NCBI RefSeq assembly: GCF_000971975.1 | Contig: NZ_LAQO01000015.1 | Location: 140,893-204,892, forward strand | Source of the DNA: Paenibacillus algorifonticola | GTDB lineage: Bacteria; Bacillota; Bacilli; Paenibacillales; Paenibacillaceae | DNA length: 64,000 nucleotides | Direction of reading: 5' to 3' | Shown: piece after piece, positions 16,860-25,332 of the stretch | Position numbering within the stretch: the stretch's first letter is position 1 | Layout: each line of letters opens with the position of its first letter | Translations under genes and position numbers: made by a program | Notes under the pieces: generated by a model | Databases searched by the model: none | Told to the model about the DNA's origin: nothing | Seen by the model: the letters and a program-made list of their open reading frames with translations, nothing else

Positions 16860-17174
16860 ATGAGCAGATTGAACAATTGGGAAAATGCCGAGCCGGGCGT
16901 AAAACGGAAGATTTTCACACCGGGCGATACGATTATGATGATGGAGGTGCATTTTGAGGAAGGAGCGGAAGGTTATTTGCACAGCCATGTACATGAGCAG
17001 TTTTCCTACTGCCTGGAAGGACAGCTGGAGTTTTCGATAAATGGGGAAAAGACCGTCATTTCGGCGGGCGAGACGATCTTCATTCCTAGCAATGCCGAGC
17101 ATGGCTGCCGCGCCTTGAAAGCAAGCAAGCTGCTCGACACCTTCACGCCGCTTAGGCAGGATTTGATCAATTAA
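16860..17174 (+). CDS. Small cupin protein, KdgF-like
   Basis: 104 residues, a single cupin barrel with both metal-binding motifs: motif 1 HSHVHEQFSYCLEGQ (His-X-His, Glu/Gln) and motif 2 IPSNAEHGC (His). KdgF proteins of this size speed the ring opening of the 4,5-unsaturated uronates released by polysaccharide lyases. Its place as last gene of a lyase operon, 50 bp after the large uncharacterised gene and before a terminator, fits that job. Generic cupins are hard to tell apart, so the KdgF assignment rests mainly on context. GAGAGGAATGACGAATC precedes the ATG. It is cytoplasmic. Confidence 0.8.
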   Translation: MSRLNNWENAEPGVKRKIFTPGDTIMMMEVHFEEGAEGYLHSHVHEQFSYCLEGQLEFSINGEKTVISAGETIFIPSNAEHGCRALKASKLLDTFTPLRQDLIN

Positions 17175-17223
17175 TTAAATTAGGTCGATAATAGAGCGCT
17201 AAGCTGAGTGCACTATGCTGCGA

Positions 17224-17275
17224 GGGTTGTCCCGAAGCCATGATTGATGGCTGAGGGCAGCCCTATTTTATTTTT
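17224..17275 (+). terminator. Intrinsic terminator of the polysaccharide locus
   Basis: Long imperfect hairpin 17224-17263 (GGGTTG/CAGCCC, CCC/GGG, AGCCAT/ATGGCT) followed by TATTTTATTTTTAT. Confidence 0.85.
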
Positions 17276-17393
17276 ATGGAGAAGTGTACAGACTTAAATA
17301 ATAGGGCATGAAGCTAGAGGACAGCGCAGCCGTTCCCAGATTTCTGAAACATTGTGATTTGCGGGTGCGTCTATGGAATTGAGGTGATAGACA

Positions 17394-18185
17394 ATGAATG
17401 GGATTAGACGAATGAGCCAGACATTAATCCTGATGCTCCTTATACTGACAGCTGTCGGCTGCGGCGGTGGGAGTATCGCGATAGAAAGGGGATCGCCCGA
17501 GGTACCCGAGGTTCAGGTTAAGGCTGCGGGGCCAGAAACCGAGGAACCGGCCGAATCATGTAACGCGATTATCGATTGGGTCGATTTTCTGATGATTAAT
17601 GGCATCAAATATCATTACAACTACGAGGGGTCTGGGAAGGTATCTGACGATCAGCTTGGAGAAAAATTAGGCGAGGTATCTTATATGCTGAACGATCATG
17701 CTTGCACGGATTATGAGGAGAAGGATGGGGATGCCGCCTTTCTGCCAATCGGTACAGCGATCTATGCGATGAAGGGCTACAAACCGGAATTTCGTGTCAT
17801 AGCGAACAGCAAAATTTATGAAGTGAGCGATAATCCAAATGCAGCAACGCTGGGACAATTATTCGATATCGAAGGCAAAGTTGATAAAGTTGGTCTGGAA
17901 AGTGCCCAGGATGGCAGTCCGATCGGCGACTTTAGTGCAGAAGCGTCCGCACAATTTATTCAGGAGCTGCTTCCTCTACAACATGTGGGGTTTAATCAGG
18001 TTTATGAAAAAACCAAGCATGAATCCGGTATTTTTCTAAGGGTATACTTGCTGGACGGCACCTCTTTCCGGCTCGTTTATTATCCCGAGGGGAACGGCTT
18101 TACTGCCGGGGCATTCGGAACAGAAAGCCTGAAGACATTAATTATGGAGCAACGGGCACATATCAAAGCAGCAGCAGGCTTATAA
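17394..18185 (+). CDS. Hypothetical lipoprotein
   Basis: 263 residues. An N-terminal hydrophobic segment ends in the lipobox AVGC (Cys about residue 23), then a Gly/Glu/Pro-rich tether and a globular domain of about 210 residues of mixed alpha/beta character. No known family was recognised. The motif FLPIGTAIYAMKGYKPEFRVI resembles the class of small Bacillota lipoproteins that carry one conserved beta domain. It is monocistronic, preceded by GAGGTGATAGACA. It is exported and anchored to the outer face of the membrane; function unknown. Confidence 0.75.
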   Translation: MNGIRRMSQTLILMLLILTAVGCGGGSIAIERGSPEVPEVQVKAAGPETEEPAESCNAIIDWVDFLMINGIKYHYNYEGSGKVSDDQLGEKLGEVSYMLNDHACTDYEEKDGDAAFLPIGTAIYAMKGYKPEFRVIANSKIYEVSDNPNAATLGQLFDIEGKVDKVGLESAQDGSPIGDFSAEASAQFIQELLPLQHVGFNQVYEKTKHESGIFLRVYLLDGTSFRLVYYPEGNGFTAGAFGTESLKTLIMEQRAHIKAAAGL

Positions 18186-18204
18186 AAATTGTACCGTCGA
18201 AATG

Positions 18205-18292
18205 GTATAAGCACGACTCTAAAAGAGAGTGACCATCCCCTTCAAAGGGACTGGCTTGCTCATGAAACCTCCTCCATCGGAAGAGGTTTTTT
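18205..18292 (+). ncRNA. Candidate structured RNA: three-way junction plus terminator
   Basis: Starting about 20 bases past the lipoprotein stop: an outer stem AGCA/TGCT (18210-18213 with 18257-18260, extended past one mismatch) encloses two hairpins, ACTCT/AGAGT (18216-18230) and CCA-CCCT/AGGG-TGG (18233-18254). It is followed at once by a terminator stem AAACCTC/GAGGTTT with six Ts (18265-18292). At minimum this is the lipoprotein terminator; the regular three-way fold suggests a small RNA or sensor. It matches no riboswitch I recognise, and no gene on this strand lies downstream. Confidence 0.4.
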
Positions 18293-18693
18293 GGTATGCT
18301 AGGGCGTGTAGCAAATGTAAGTGAACCAAATCCTGATAGAAGCCAGCGTCAAACGTATCGCCTCTCCTACCGGGAATATCACACCTCATGAATGTAGACC
18401 TACGTACCGAAAGGCAGCTTCATGCTCTTCGTTTCAAGGGTTTACTTCCTCCGCAAAGATAGACTTGGTGGACACAGGGCGATAACGGATCTCCTGTCCG
18501 CTTACAGCCTGAAATCGGGTCAAAAGCCAGAATAGCGGAACCTCAGTCCTCCAAAAAAGCAGTTAGCGTCGCCAGCTGTAGGGTTTCAGCAACAATCGCA
18601 GGTTGCGATTCACCAGCGTTGAATCATCAGATGAGATTGACCTCGAATAAGCGCTAAGCAAGCAGCTGGCTGGCTCCTAAAAAAAATAAGCAG
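18293..18693. other. Non-coding gap with a dispersed repeat
   Basis: No convincing gene. Bases 18477-18556 match 27141-27220 in inverted orientation (separate entry). The rest (18293-18476 and 18557-18693) shows no recognised feature. Confidence 0.5.
18477..18556 (-). repeat. 80-bp dispersed repeat, copy A
   Basis: Read on the minus strand it matches 27141-27220 at 67 of 80 positions, starting with TTTTGGAGGACTGAGGTTCC and containing AGCGGACAGGA-ATCCGTTAT. Both copies lie in non-coding DNA. Confidence 0.8.
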
Positions 18694-18763
18694 CAAAAAA
18701 ATCCCGATGAATCGTCAGCAGCAAGAGCACGAGGCTTTTGCTGTTTTTGACGATGCACCGGGA
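18694..18763 (-). terminator. Intrinsic terminator of the chemoreceptor gene
   Basis: Stem built from TCCCG/CGGGA, ATCGTCA/TGACGAT and AGCAA/TTGCT (18702-18763), followed on the minus strand by seven Ts (18695-18701). Confidence 0.85.
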
Positions 18764-18782
18764 CTGTTCTTTCAACTCAATG

Positions 18783-20801
18783 CTACAGCTTGAATTTATT
18801 AATTTGAATACGCAGCTTCTCTGCCATATTAGCCAGCTCTGCGGAGGACGAGGCCACTTCCTCCATCGAAGCCATTTGCTGCTCTGCCGCAGCGGAAACA
18901 TTTTGTGATTCTGCTGCAGTTTCACTGGCTGAGTCGGAGATGAGGCGAATGGATTCCACCAATGTGGCTGTGCCGGACACCATTTCACTGGATGCTGTTG
19001 ATACGCCTTGAATGCTCGCGGCTACCTCTTGGATAGAAGAACGAATGCGGGTAAATAGCTCGCGGGCTTCTTCACCCGTATGTCTTCCTTCAGCCGCTTG
19101 GGTGACGGTCTGTTCGGAGGCTTGCAGCGTCCGATCAATTTCCAAGCGGATACTTCCGATAAATCCAGCAATTTGCTCCGCTGACTCCATCGACTGCCCT
19201 GCAAGCTTGCGAATTTCATCCGCTACGACGGCAAAGCCGCGTCCCGCTTCTCCGGAGCGTGAAGCCTCAATCGCTGCATTCAACGATAAAATATTCGTTT
19301 GGCGGGCGATTTGGCTGATGCTGCCCACGACATCGCCGATTTTGCCGGACAAACCGCTGAGCGCATGAATCGTTTGGGCAAGCTCTCCGATGCCTTGCTC
19401 CATCTCGACCATTTTTCCATTAAGCTGATCCATGGAAGCCGCTCCATCATCGGAAAGATTGGATGCTTCGGAAGCGATATCAGCCGCATTTGTACTATAA
19501 GAAGCAATACCATCAATTTGTACAGCGATGCTGTCGGCTGCTTGGCTTCCATCCTGCAAGCTGGATGTTTGGCGTTCCGAGCTTTCGGCTACGACGAGAA
19601 TGGCTTCGGAAATGCTTTGCGCGGCACGCGCGCCTTGATCCGCTCCCTCAGCAAGCTGCTTCGCCGAATCCGTTAGCTGCTCGGATAAGCCGTTAACCTC
19701 CTTCATCAACAGCTGTATTTGGTCGCCAGCGGCATTAAAGGAATGCAGCGCCTTGCTAATATCGGTTTTGCCTTTAACCGGAATGCGATACGTTAAATCG
19801 CCTTGCGCCAAAACATCAATGCCATGTGTTAATTGACGAATCGGATACACAATCCGCAGAGCAATCAGAATTGTCATGATCAGGGCAAGGATGATAATGC
19901 CTGAACCGACCAAGACGATCAAATTTAGCAAAGTATTGACTGGTTTTAAAATTTCACTTTCTTCCGCGAACATCGTAATGACCCAGTTGAGGCCGGTCAC
20001 ACTCATAAACCCAATTTTTTTAGCGCCATTTTCCGTAAAATGAATCGCGCTGGTATTGCCTTGGGTCGCATTTGCGAGAGCCTGATCAAGTGGGGCGATG
20101 CCCAGGTCGGACAGTTTTTTGCTTAATAGATACGTTTCATCAGGGTGCGAAAGGAACGTTCCGTCAGCTAACGTCATGTAAGCTTTTCCGGTCTCGCCGA
20201 ATTGAGCCGTGCTGACACCCTGCACCGCTTCGCTAATCGAATAGGAGGCTCCGTAAAATCCATAGGCTTTGCCGTCTTTTATTAAGGGAGCGCCGACAAT
20301 AACAACCATGGTGCCCCTCGTTTTGGAAATAACCGGATCAGAAATGAACGGTTTGCCTTCCTGGGCAAGCTTGATGTAAGGCCGATCGGATAGATCGACG
20401 TCCGTATTTTTGACGTTAACGGCGTTGGCGCCGATTAAATCAAGCGAGAAATAAAGCGATTCAAATTCAGGATGCTGATTATGGGCTTGAATGATAAAAT
20501 CAAGCTGCTGCTGCCGATCTGCTTCCACATTGGAGCCTTGCTCAGCGATGACCTTCATAATAGCCTGCTTTTCTACTAAATTGGCATCAATTTCTTTAGC
20601 TAGCAAGCTGGAGTATAGCTCCATTTGTTTTTCGGCTTGGTTTTGGACTTCCCTGGAGGTTGGAACGTAGAAGGTGTAAGAGAGCACGGAGACACAAACG
20701 ACGATAATGAGCAGCGTGGACAATACAATTCTACCTGCGGTCTGACGAATCGAGCCAAGAATGAGCAAATTGCTAATAAAACGTGAATTCTTCAATGGCA
20801 T
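18783..20801 (-). CDS. Methyl-accepting chemotaxis protein with dCache sensor
   Basis: 672 residues: membrane segment about 25-47, extracellular double-Cache sensor about 50-290 (PYIKLAQEGKPFISDPVISK is the typical dCache ligand-pocket region), second membrane segment about 300-325, HAMP about 325-378, and a long helical signalling domain with the hairpin tip EIRKLAGQSMESAEQI. It would pass ligand occupancy to CheA/CheW and control swimming. AAAGGAGAATAGTA precedes the ATG. A sigma-D-like promoter is visible upstream. The ligand is unknown; dCache receptors often bind amino acids, organic acids or sugars. Confidence 0.95.
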   Translation of the reverse strand: MPLKNSRFISNLLILGSIRQTAGRIVLSTLLIIVVCVSVLSYTFYVPTSREVQNQAEKQMELYSSLLAKEIDANLVEKQAIMKVIAEQGSNVEADRQQQLDFIIQAHNQHPEFESLYFSLDLIGANAVNVKNTDVDLSDRPYIKLAQEGKPFISDPVISKTRGTMVVIVGAPLIKDGKAYGFYGASYSISEAVQGVSTAQFGETGKAYMTLADGTFLSHPDETYLLSKKLSDLGIAPLDQALANATQGNTSAIHFTENGAKKIGFMSVTGLNWVITMFAEESEILKPVNTLLNLIVLVGSGIIILALIMTILIALRIVYPIRQLTHGIDVLAQGDLTYRIPVKGKTDISKALHSFNAAGDQIQLLMKEVNGLSEQLTDSAKQLAEGADQGARAAQSISEAILVVAESSERQTSSLQDGSQAADSIAVQIDGIASYSTNAADIASEASNLSDDGAASMDQLNGKMVEMEQGIGELAQTIHALSGLSGKIGDVVGSISQIARQTNILSLNAAIEASRSGEAGRGFAVVADEIRKLAGQSMESAEQIAGFIGSIRLEIDRTLQASEQTVTQAAEGRHTGEEARELFTRIRSSIQEVAASIQGVSTASSEMVSGTATLVESIRLISDSASETAAESQNVSAAAEQQMASMEEVASSSAELANMAEKLRIQINKFKL

Positions 20802-20837
20802 TACTATTCTCCTTTATATAAAGTGTGTGTCCTATTA

Positions 20838-20862
20838 ATATCGGTTGATACATGCTATTTTA
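20838..20862 (-). promoter_or_regulatory. Candidate sigma-D (motility) promoter of the chemoreceptor
   Basis: Minus strand: TAAA (20859-20862), 14 bases, then CCGATAT (20838-20844), against the consensus TAAA-N15-GCCGATAT. The -10 fits at 7 of 8 positions; the spacing is about one to two bases short. Confidence 0.45.
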
Positions 20863-21082
20863 TTACTGCTTTTCTCACGTTTTGCTCGTATTTTTGATTT
20901 ATTTTCAATTTCAATATGTAAGCCTTTACAAGAAAAAAGTAATGATACAGGAATTTAATAAATATATAACAGGTGATTTTTGAATTGTTAAGATTTACTA
21001 AATATTAGACAAGCATTGAAAAAATAGAACAGCTGTCACGGACGTATGCCGCGCGACAATGGGGAAGTTCGCGTTCAAAAGC
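20863..21082. other. AT-rich non-coding gap
   Basis: Strongly AT-rich sequence upstream of the chemoreceptor. No gene and no further repeat seen. Confidence 0.4.
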
Positions 21083-21112
21083 AAAGGCAGCCCCTAAATG
21101 CGGGCTGCCTTT
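21083..21112 (-). terminator. Intrinsic terminator downstream of the MFS exporter
   Basis: AAAGGCAGCCC (21083-21093) pairs with GGGCTGCCTTT (21102-21112); the minus strand continues GCTTTTG. It lies about 170 bp past the exporter stop. Confidence 0.7.
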
Positions 21113-21284
21113 ACCGGGCTGCTCTTCAAACGGATTGACCATACACCAGAAGCAGCCTCCGGCAAACGTTGCTTTTTGTATCACATGATTTCCCCATTTC
21201 CTAATGTGACTAAATATATTTTTTTATATCTAATTATATTTAATTTTATTATAAAGGCTTGATCCTCACAAGTATATTCAGCTT

Positions 21285-22535
21285 TTAAAGCACGCTTTGC
21301 TGCTTTTCCCATAGCGGGCTAAAGCGGCAGCAGACGAACAAAATCAAGTTAATGAGCATAGCCACAAGAAAGACGATGGATGGCGCGGTGAAAACGGAAA
21401 TCCATCCAGCCGCCGCGATGGCGAAGGGCATGCCAAGCTTGAACAGCGACCCGGTAATGCCGCTAATCCTCCCGATCAAATGCTGCGGCGTCGTTTCCTG
21501 GCGGAAGGTCCAGATGCAGACGACGCTGATGGTCTCGAACCAGCCGTTTAGAAAAAGCGACGCGCCTAGCATGATGGCAGAGTGGGAAAGATACATCATT
21601 AAATAGGTGAGAGCTAAACATAAGGTCGTTAGCGTAATTAGCGTTCCCACCTTAAGCCTGCGGCGCAGCCAGCTAATGATGAAGCTGCCGAGAAGGCCGC
21701 CAACCCCGGCCGCCGACCATACGAGTCCCAGCTCAAAATTGCTCAGCAGCAAAGCATCCTTGGCATAAAAAATGACCGTTGTATCGACCATGCCTGAGGC
21801 GCAATTGAGGAAAATAACCGTTAACGTAATCAGCCACAATAAGCGGTTGCGGCGCAGCTCGCGCCAGCCCTCCAGCAGCTCTTTCCAAAAGCTTGTATGC
21901 CGCTGAGCCCGCGGCTGTTCATTGGATTTTAGAAATAATAGCAAGATGAAAGCAAAGCCGAACGCCACCGCCGTCACGAACAAACCGTCATGAAGCCGCG
22001 GGAGCATGAGCATAAGCCCCGTCAGTACTGGCCCAATAATGCCGATCAGCGTCGTAATGAAATTGAGCGAGACGTTGGCGGAGGTCAGCAGCTCTGTAGG
22101 GATCGCCTGCTTGACGATCGCTACCCGTGCATTGGAGAAGGCATAGCCGAAGCTCATCAGCAGGAAGCCGCCTGCGTACAGAACATACAGCGAAGGCTCG
22201 CTATAGGCAAGTGCGGCATACAAGCCGAGCAGAACGAGCATTTGCAGCAAAATCGAAGCGAGCGACCAGTTCTTTTTATGCACCCGATCCACTAATACGC
22301 CAATGAACACGGCCAGCAATAAGTTCGGCAGAAACTCGATGCCTCTCATCGTAGACATGGCGACGGCCGACTGCGTCAAATCATATAAAATGAGCGGCAG
22401 CGCCAGCTCATAGATTTTATTGCCGAAGGCAATGATACCGCTAGTAAAGAAAAGGATAAGGAAGTTCCGATGGCCCCATATCGTCGTGTGCGATTGCTGC
22501 TGCGATAGGGGAAGACGATTGGTTTTTATGATCAT
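21285..22535 (-). CDS. MFS exporter (MFS_3/EntS-like), divergent from an SgrR-type regulator
   Basis: 416 residues from the ATG at 22535, preceded by GAGGAG; a longer frame to 22688 would overlap the divergent gene. Twelve hydrophobic segments, loop 2-3 motif GVLVDRVHKK and the FRQETTPQHLIGRISG sequence are typical of the MFS_3 group, whose members export siderophores, macrolides or sugars. It is divergently arranged with the SgrR-like gene at 22662. In Escherichia coli SgrR activates setA, a sugar-phosphate-stress efflux pump, so sugar or sugar-analogue efflux is one possible role; that is an inference from context. Confidence 0.88.
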   Translation of the reverse strand: MIIKTNRLPLSQQQSHTTIWGHRNFLILFFTSGIIAFGNKIYELALPLILYDLTQSAVAMSTMRGIEFLPNLLLAVFIGVLVDRVHKKNWSLASILLQMLVLLGLYAALAYSEPSLYVLYAGGFLLMSFGYAFSNARVAIVKQAIPTELLTSANVSLNFITTLIGIIGPVLTGLMLMLPRLHDGLFVTAVAFGFAFILLLFLKSNEQPRAQRHTSFWKELLEGWRELRRNRLLWLITLTVIFLNCASGMVDTTVIFYAKDALLLSNFELGLVWSAAGVGGLLGSFIISWLRRRLKVGTLITLTTLCLALTYLMMYLSHSAIMLGASLFLNGWFETISVVCIWTFRQETTPQHLIGRISGITGSLFKLGMPFAIAAAGWISVFTAPSIVFLVAMLINLILFVCCRFSPLWEKQQSVL

Positions 22536-22661
22536 GCAGGGCTGCTCCTCTTGACCGTATTTATGGATCAAAGTATACTTTCGAAAAAGACGAAGGAAAA
22601 GCGAAAGGTGTTGATTTTGTTTTTCGCCTTTTAGCTTTTGCCTATTGGAAAAGGAGTCTAA

Positions 22662-24467
22662 ATGGACGTCCACGACTATTACGGCCAATTAAGGAAGCAT
22701 TATATTGCCGTGCCGAAACGGCAGCGGTTTGCTGTATCGATGGAGGAGCTGAGCGAGCTGCTTTCATGCACACGCCGCAACACGCAAATGCTTTTGCATA
22801 AAATGACGGAGCTTGGGCTGGTGGAATGGATTCCGGGGCGCGGGCGGGGAAATCTATCGCAGCTGGCTTTTCTGAAATCCTATAGGGAGCTGGCGTTTGC
22901 GAAAGCGCAGGAGCTGGTTGAAAAGGAAAAAATCAATGAGGCATGGAAGCTCATGGAGCAGTTTGAGGATCAAGCGGTTAAAGCCGAGTTCATGGCATGG
23001 CTGACCCGGCAGTTTGGCTTGCGGCAGGATACGGAGGAGAAGGATGTGCTGCGGTTCCCCTTTTATCGGCCTGTCCTACGGCTGGACCCTGCCTATGTAT
23101 CCCGGCGCACGGAATCGCATTGGGTCGAGCAAATATTTAATACGCTGGTGAAATTTACGCAGGGGGCGTTTCAGCCGCAGCTGGCCCACTATTGGGAGAG
23201 CAATGAGGAGCATACGCAGTGGTCATTTTTTCTGCGCAAGGGCGTGCGTTTTCATCATGGGAAGCGGATGACGGCGCGTGATGTTGCTTTTACTTTTAAG
23301 AGACTGATGGCAAGCTCTCCTGCGAATTGGCAGACCTCGATGATTGAATCGGTTACGATAACCGGAACATATAGCCTCACCATTACGTTGAAGGAGCCGA
23401 ACGCTTTGTTTATTCACAGCTTGTGCACGGAACGCTTCAGCATTGTGCCAGAGCATGCGGTCGAGCTGGGGGGAGCGGACGATTTTTCCAGGATGCCAAT
23501 CGGAACAGGCCCCTTCCGCCTGACTCGAAATGATGAATCGATGCTCATTGCTGAGGCGAATGAGCTGTATTTCGAAGGCTGCCCCCATCTGAATCGTATT
23601 GAAATGTGGGTGTGGCCGAACTATGAGTCAAGCGGGGAGTGGTCTGTTCCAGCACAGGATTCACAGCTTGCCTATTTTGAAGCGCAGCTAAAGCAGCAGG
23701 CGGATGGGAAGCGGGAGCAGTTGGAACAATTAGAGCAGTTGGAGCAGGGGAGTACCTATTTAGCCTTTAATCTTGCCAAAAAAGGAACGCTGCAGTCGCT
23801 TAAGCTGCGCCAAGCGATTCATTACGGCTTGAACCGTCAGCAGATGATTGCCGACCTGGGCGGCATTCGCGAGCAGGCGTCAACGGGCTTCTTGGAAGAT
23901 GAGATGGATACTGACTATGGCTCCAGCTATGATTTCTCCTATGCTGTACAGCTGGTAAGCGAATCGGGTTACGCAGGCGAAATGCTCAAGCTGTACACGT
24001 ATGAAATGCCCAGCAATGAGCAAAGTGCGGAATGGACCCGGCAGGCATGCGAGAAGCTGGGTATTCGAATCGAGATTGGGGTGTTTCCAATTGAGGAGCT
24101 GGTGGCGTGCGCTGAGCATAGGAAGGAAGCCGATATTATTTTGGGCGGAGAGGTGCTTGGAGAGCAGCCGGATATGACGCTTATTGAACTGTATAAGTCG
24201 GATACGAGCTTCGTAGCTAGCGGTCTCCGCCCTGAAGACCGCGCATTTGTCGATGAGCATATTTCATTATGTTTGCGGGAGCAGCAGCAGGAGGCCCGAT
24301 TGGACATTTTAATGCGTATTCAAGAGCGGCTCAAACAGCAATTCAGCCTATTATTTTTGCATCATAGCAGGCAGTTGGTCGGCCATCACCAGTCTTTGCA
24401 GGGCATTGCCTTGAATGCCTGGGGCAACATCAATTATAAGGATGTCTGGGTTCGGAGAACGACGTAA
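22662..24467 (+). CDS. SgrR-like transcriptional regulator (HTH + solute-binding domain)
   Basis: 601 residues. An N-terminal winged helix (residues about 5-115; RFAVSMEELSELLSCTRRNTQMLLHKM) matches the SgrR_N type, and residues about 145-595 form a family-5 (oligopeptide-type) solute-binding fold (SHWVEQIFNTLVKFTQG; FFLRKGVRFHHGKRMTARDV; YGLNRQQM). There is no signal peptide, so the binding fold is an intracellular ligand sensor. AAAAGGAG precedes the ATG. The start is only 126 bp from the divergent exporter, which it probably regulates. The inducer is unknown. Confidence 0.9.
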   Translation: MDVHDYYGQLRKHYIAVPKRQRFAVSMEELSELLSCTRRNTQMLLHKMTELGLVEWIPGRGRGNLSQLAFLKSYRELAFAKAQELVEKEKINEAWKLMEQFEDQAVKAEFMAWLTRQFGLRQDTEEKDVLRFPFYRPVLRLDPAYVSRRTESHWVEQIFNTLVKFTQGAFQPQLAHYWESNEEHTQWSFFLRKGVRFHHGKRMTARDVAFTFKRLMASSPANWQTSMIESVTITGTYSLTITLKEPNALFIHSLCTERFSIVPEHAVELGGADDFSRMPIGTGPFRLTRNDESMLIAEANELYFEGCPHLNRIEMWVWPNYESSGEWSVPAQDSQLAYFEAQLKQQADGKREQLEQLEQLEQGSTYLAFNLAKKGTLQSLKLRQAIHYGLNRQQMIADLGGIREQASTGFLEDEMDTDYGSSYDFSYAVQLVSESGYAGEMLKLYTYEMPSNEQSAEWTRQACEKLGIRIEIGVFPIEELVACAEHRKEADIILGGEVLGEQPDMTLIELYKSDTSFVASGLRPEDRAFVDEHISLCLREQQQEARLDILMRIQERLKQQFSLLFLHHSRQLVGHHQSLQGIALNAWGNINYKDVWVRRTT

Positions 24468-24547
24468 TAACCGCTGCCTAGGGCAATCTCAGACAAGCCT
24501 ATACAGCGGTTTTTAAGTGGAGCTGCGTTATATGTTAAGAGCAGCAA

Positions 24548-25153
24548 TTAAAGCGGCTTGCCTGTACGCGCCGCATCGGCAATATTGGGATATAAATGAA
24601 TGATCTTAACAAGCTGTTCCTGCATATAAGCGGGCGGATGCTTAAAGCCGGTTTCAATCCAGTGCCATACGAGGCCTAGTACGGCACTCATACTATAGGT
24701 GGCTAGCAGCTCCCGATCAATATCATCCGTAGGAAAAAGCAGCTCCGCCATTGAAATTTGCTTGAGGACATGAAGCATTTTTTCCTTCATATTGGGCAGC
24801 ACATCATTTTTCATCAGAATCGTGTAGATGTTGGAATGCTCGTAAATATGATTGAAAATCGTGACTGCATGGGCAGGCAGCTCACTAACGTTAAAGACCT
24901 CTACATGCTCGTAGGGTGCTCGGAACGATTGCAGCAGTTTGTCGAGCAGCTCGGTCGTAATCTCATCCAGCAGCGCTTCTTTATTTTCATAGTTGGCATA
25001 AAAGGTTCCCCGGTTGTAGCCTGCATGCTCCACAATCTCGGTAATGGATATGGCTTGGAAGGGCTTATCCGCCATCAAGGCGAGGAGAGCTTCCCGCAAG
25101 GCGTATCTGCTTCGAACGATGCGGCGGTCGATTTTTAAATGGTTTTCGGACAT
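24548..25153 (-). CDS. TetR-family transcriptional regulator
   Basis: 201 residues. The helix-turn-helix at about 10-60 is clear (ALREALLALMADKPFQAISITEIVEHAGYNRGTFYANYENKEAL) and is of the TetR subgroup with a helical C-terminal domain like DhaS. AAGGAGCGGATACTT precedes the ATG at 25153. It is divergent from the SDR gene at 25333, with a palindrome at the SDR transcription start, so it probably represses the SDR and perhaps itself. Confidence 0.9.
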   Translation of the reverse strand: MSENHLKIDRRIVRSRYALREALLALMADKPFQAISITEIVEHAGYNRGTFYANYENKEALLDEITTELLDKLLQSFRAPYEHVEVFNVSELPAHAVTIFNHIYEHSNIYTILMKNDVLPNMKEKMLHVLKQISMAELLFPTDDIDRELLATYSMSAVLGLVWHWIETGFKHPPAYMQEQLVKIIHLYPNIADAARTGKPL

Positions 25154-25184
25154 AAGTATCCGCTCCTTCTACCAGTTAGTATAC

Positions 25185-25229
25185 AAAAAACCGTCTTTTG
25201 TTCGTTAACGGGCAAATGCGGTTTTTTTG
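25185..25229. promoter_or_regulatory. Inverted repeat in the TetR/SDR divergent region
   Basis: AAAAAACCG and CGGTTTTTTT arms separated by about 25 bases. The position, upstream of both genes, argues against a normal terminator; it overlaps a TATACT-like -10 for the TetR gene. Role unclear. Confidence 0.4.
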
Positions 25230-25233
25230 CTGA

Positions 25234-25283
25234 TTGTCAGCGGTTTCTACAATTTATTATACTCGAAGTAACAGATGTTCTGT
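25234..25283 (+). promoter_or_regulatory. Promoter and operator of the SDR gene
   Basis: -35 TTGTCA (25234-25239), 18-base spacer, -10 TATACT (25258-25263). The palindrome ACAGA-TGT-TCTGT (25271-25283) sits at the expected transcription start and is a candidate TetR operator. Confidence 0.6.
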
Positions 25284-25332
25284 AATGAGCATGTGTTTAT
25301 TTTATCCCTGATTCAAGATGGAGGAATGAACC

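Noticed and set aside
18300..18690. Group II intron or large ornate RNA
   Set aside because: No intron domain V/VI sequence, no reverse transcriptase, and part of the stretch is explained by the dispersed repeat.
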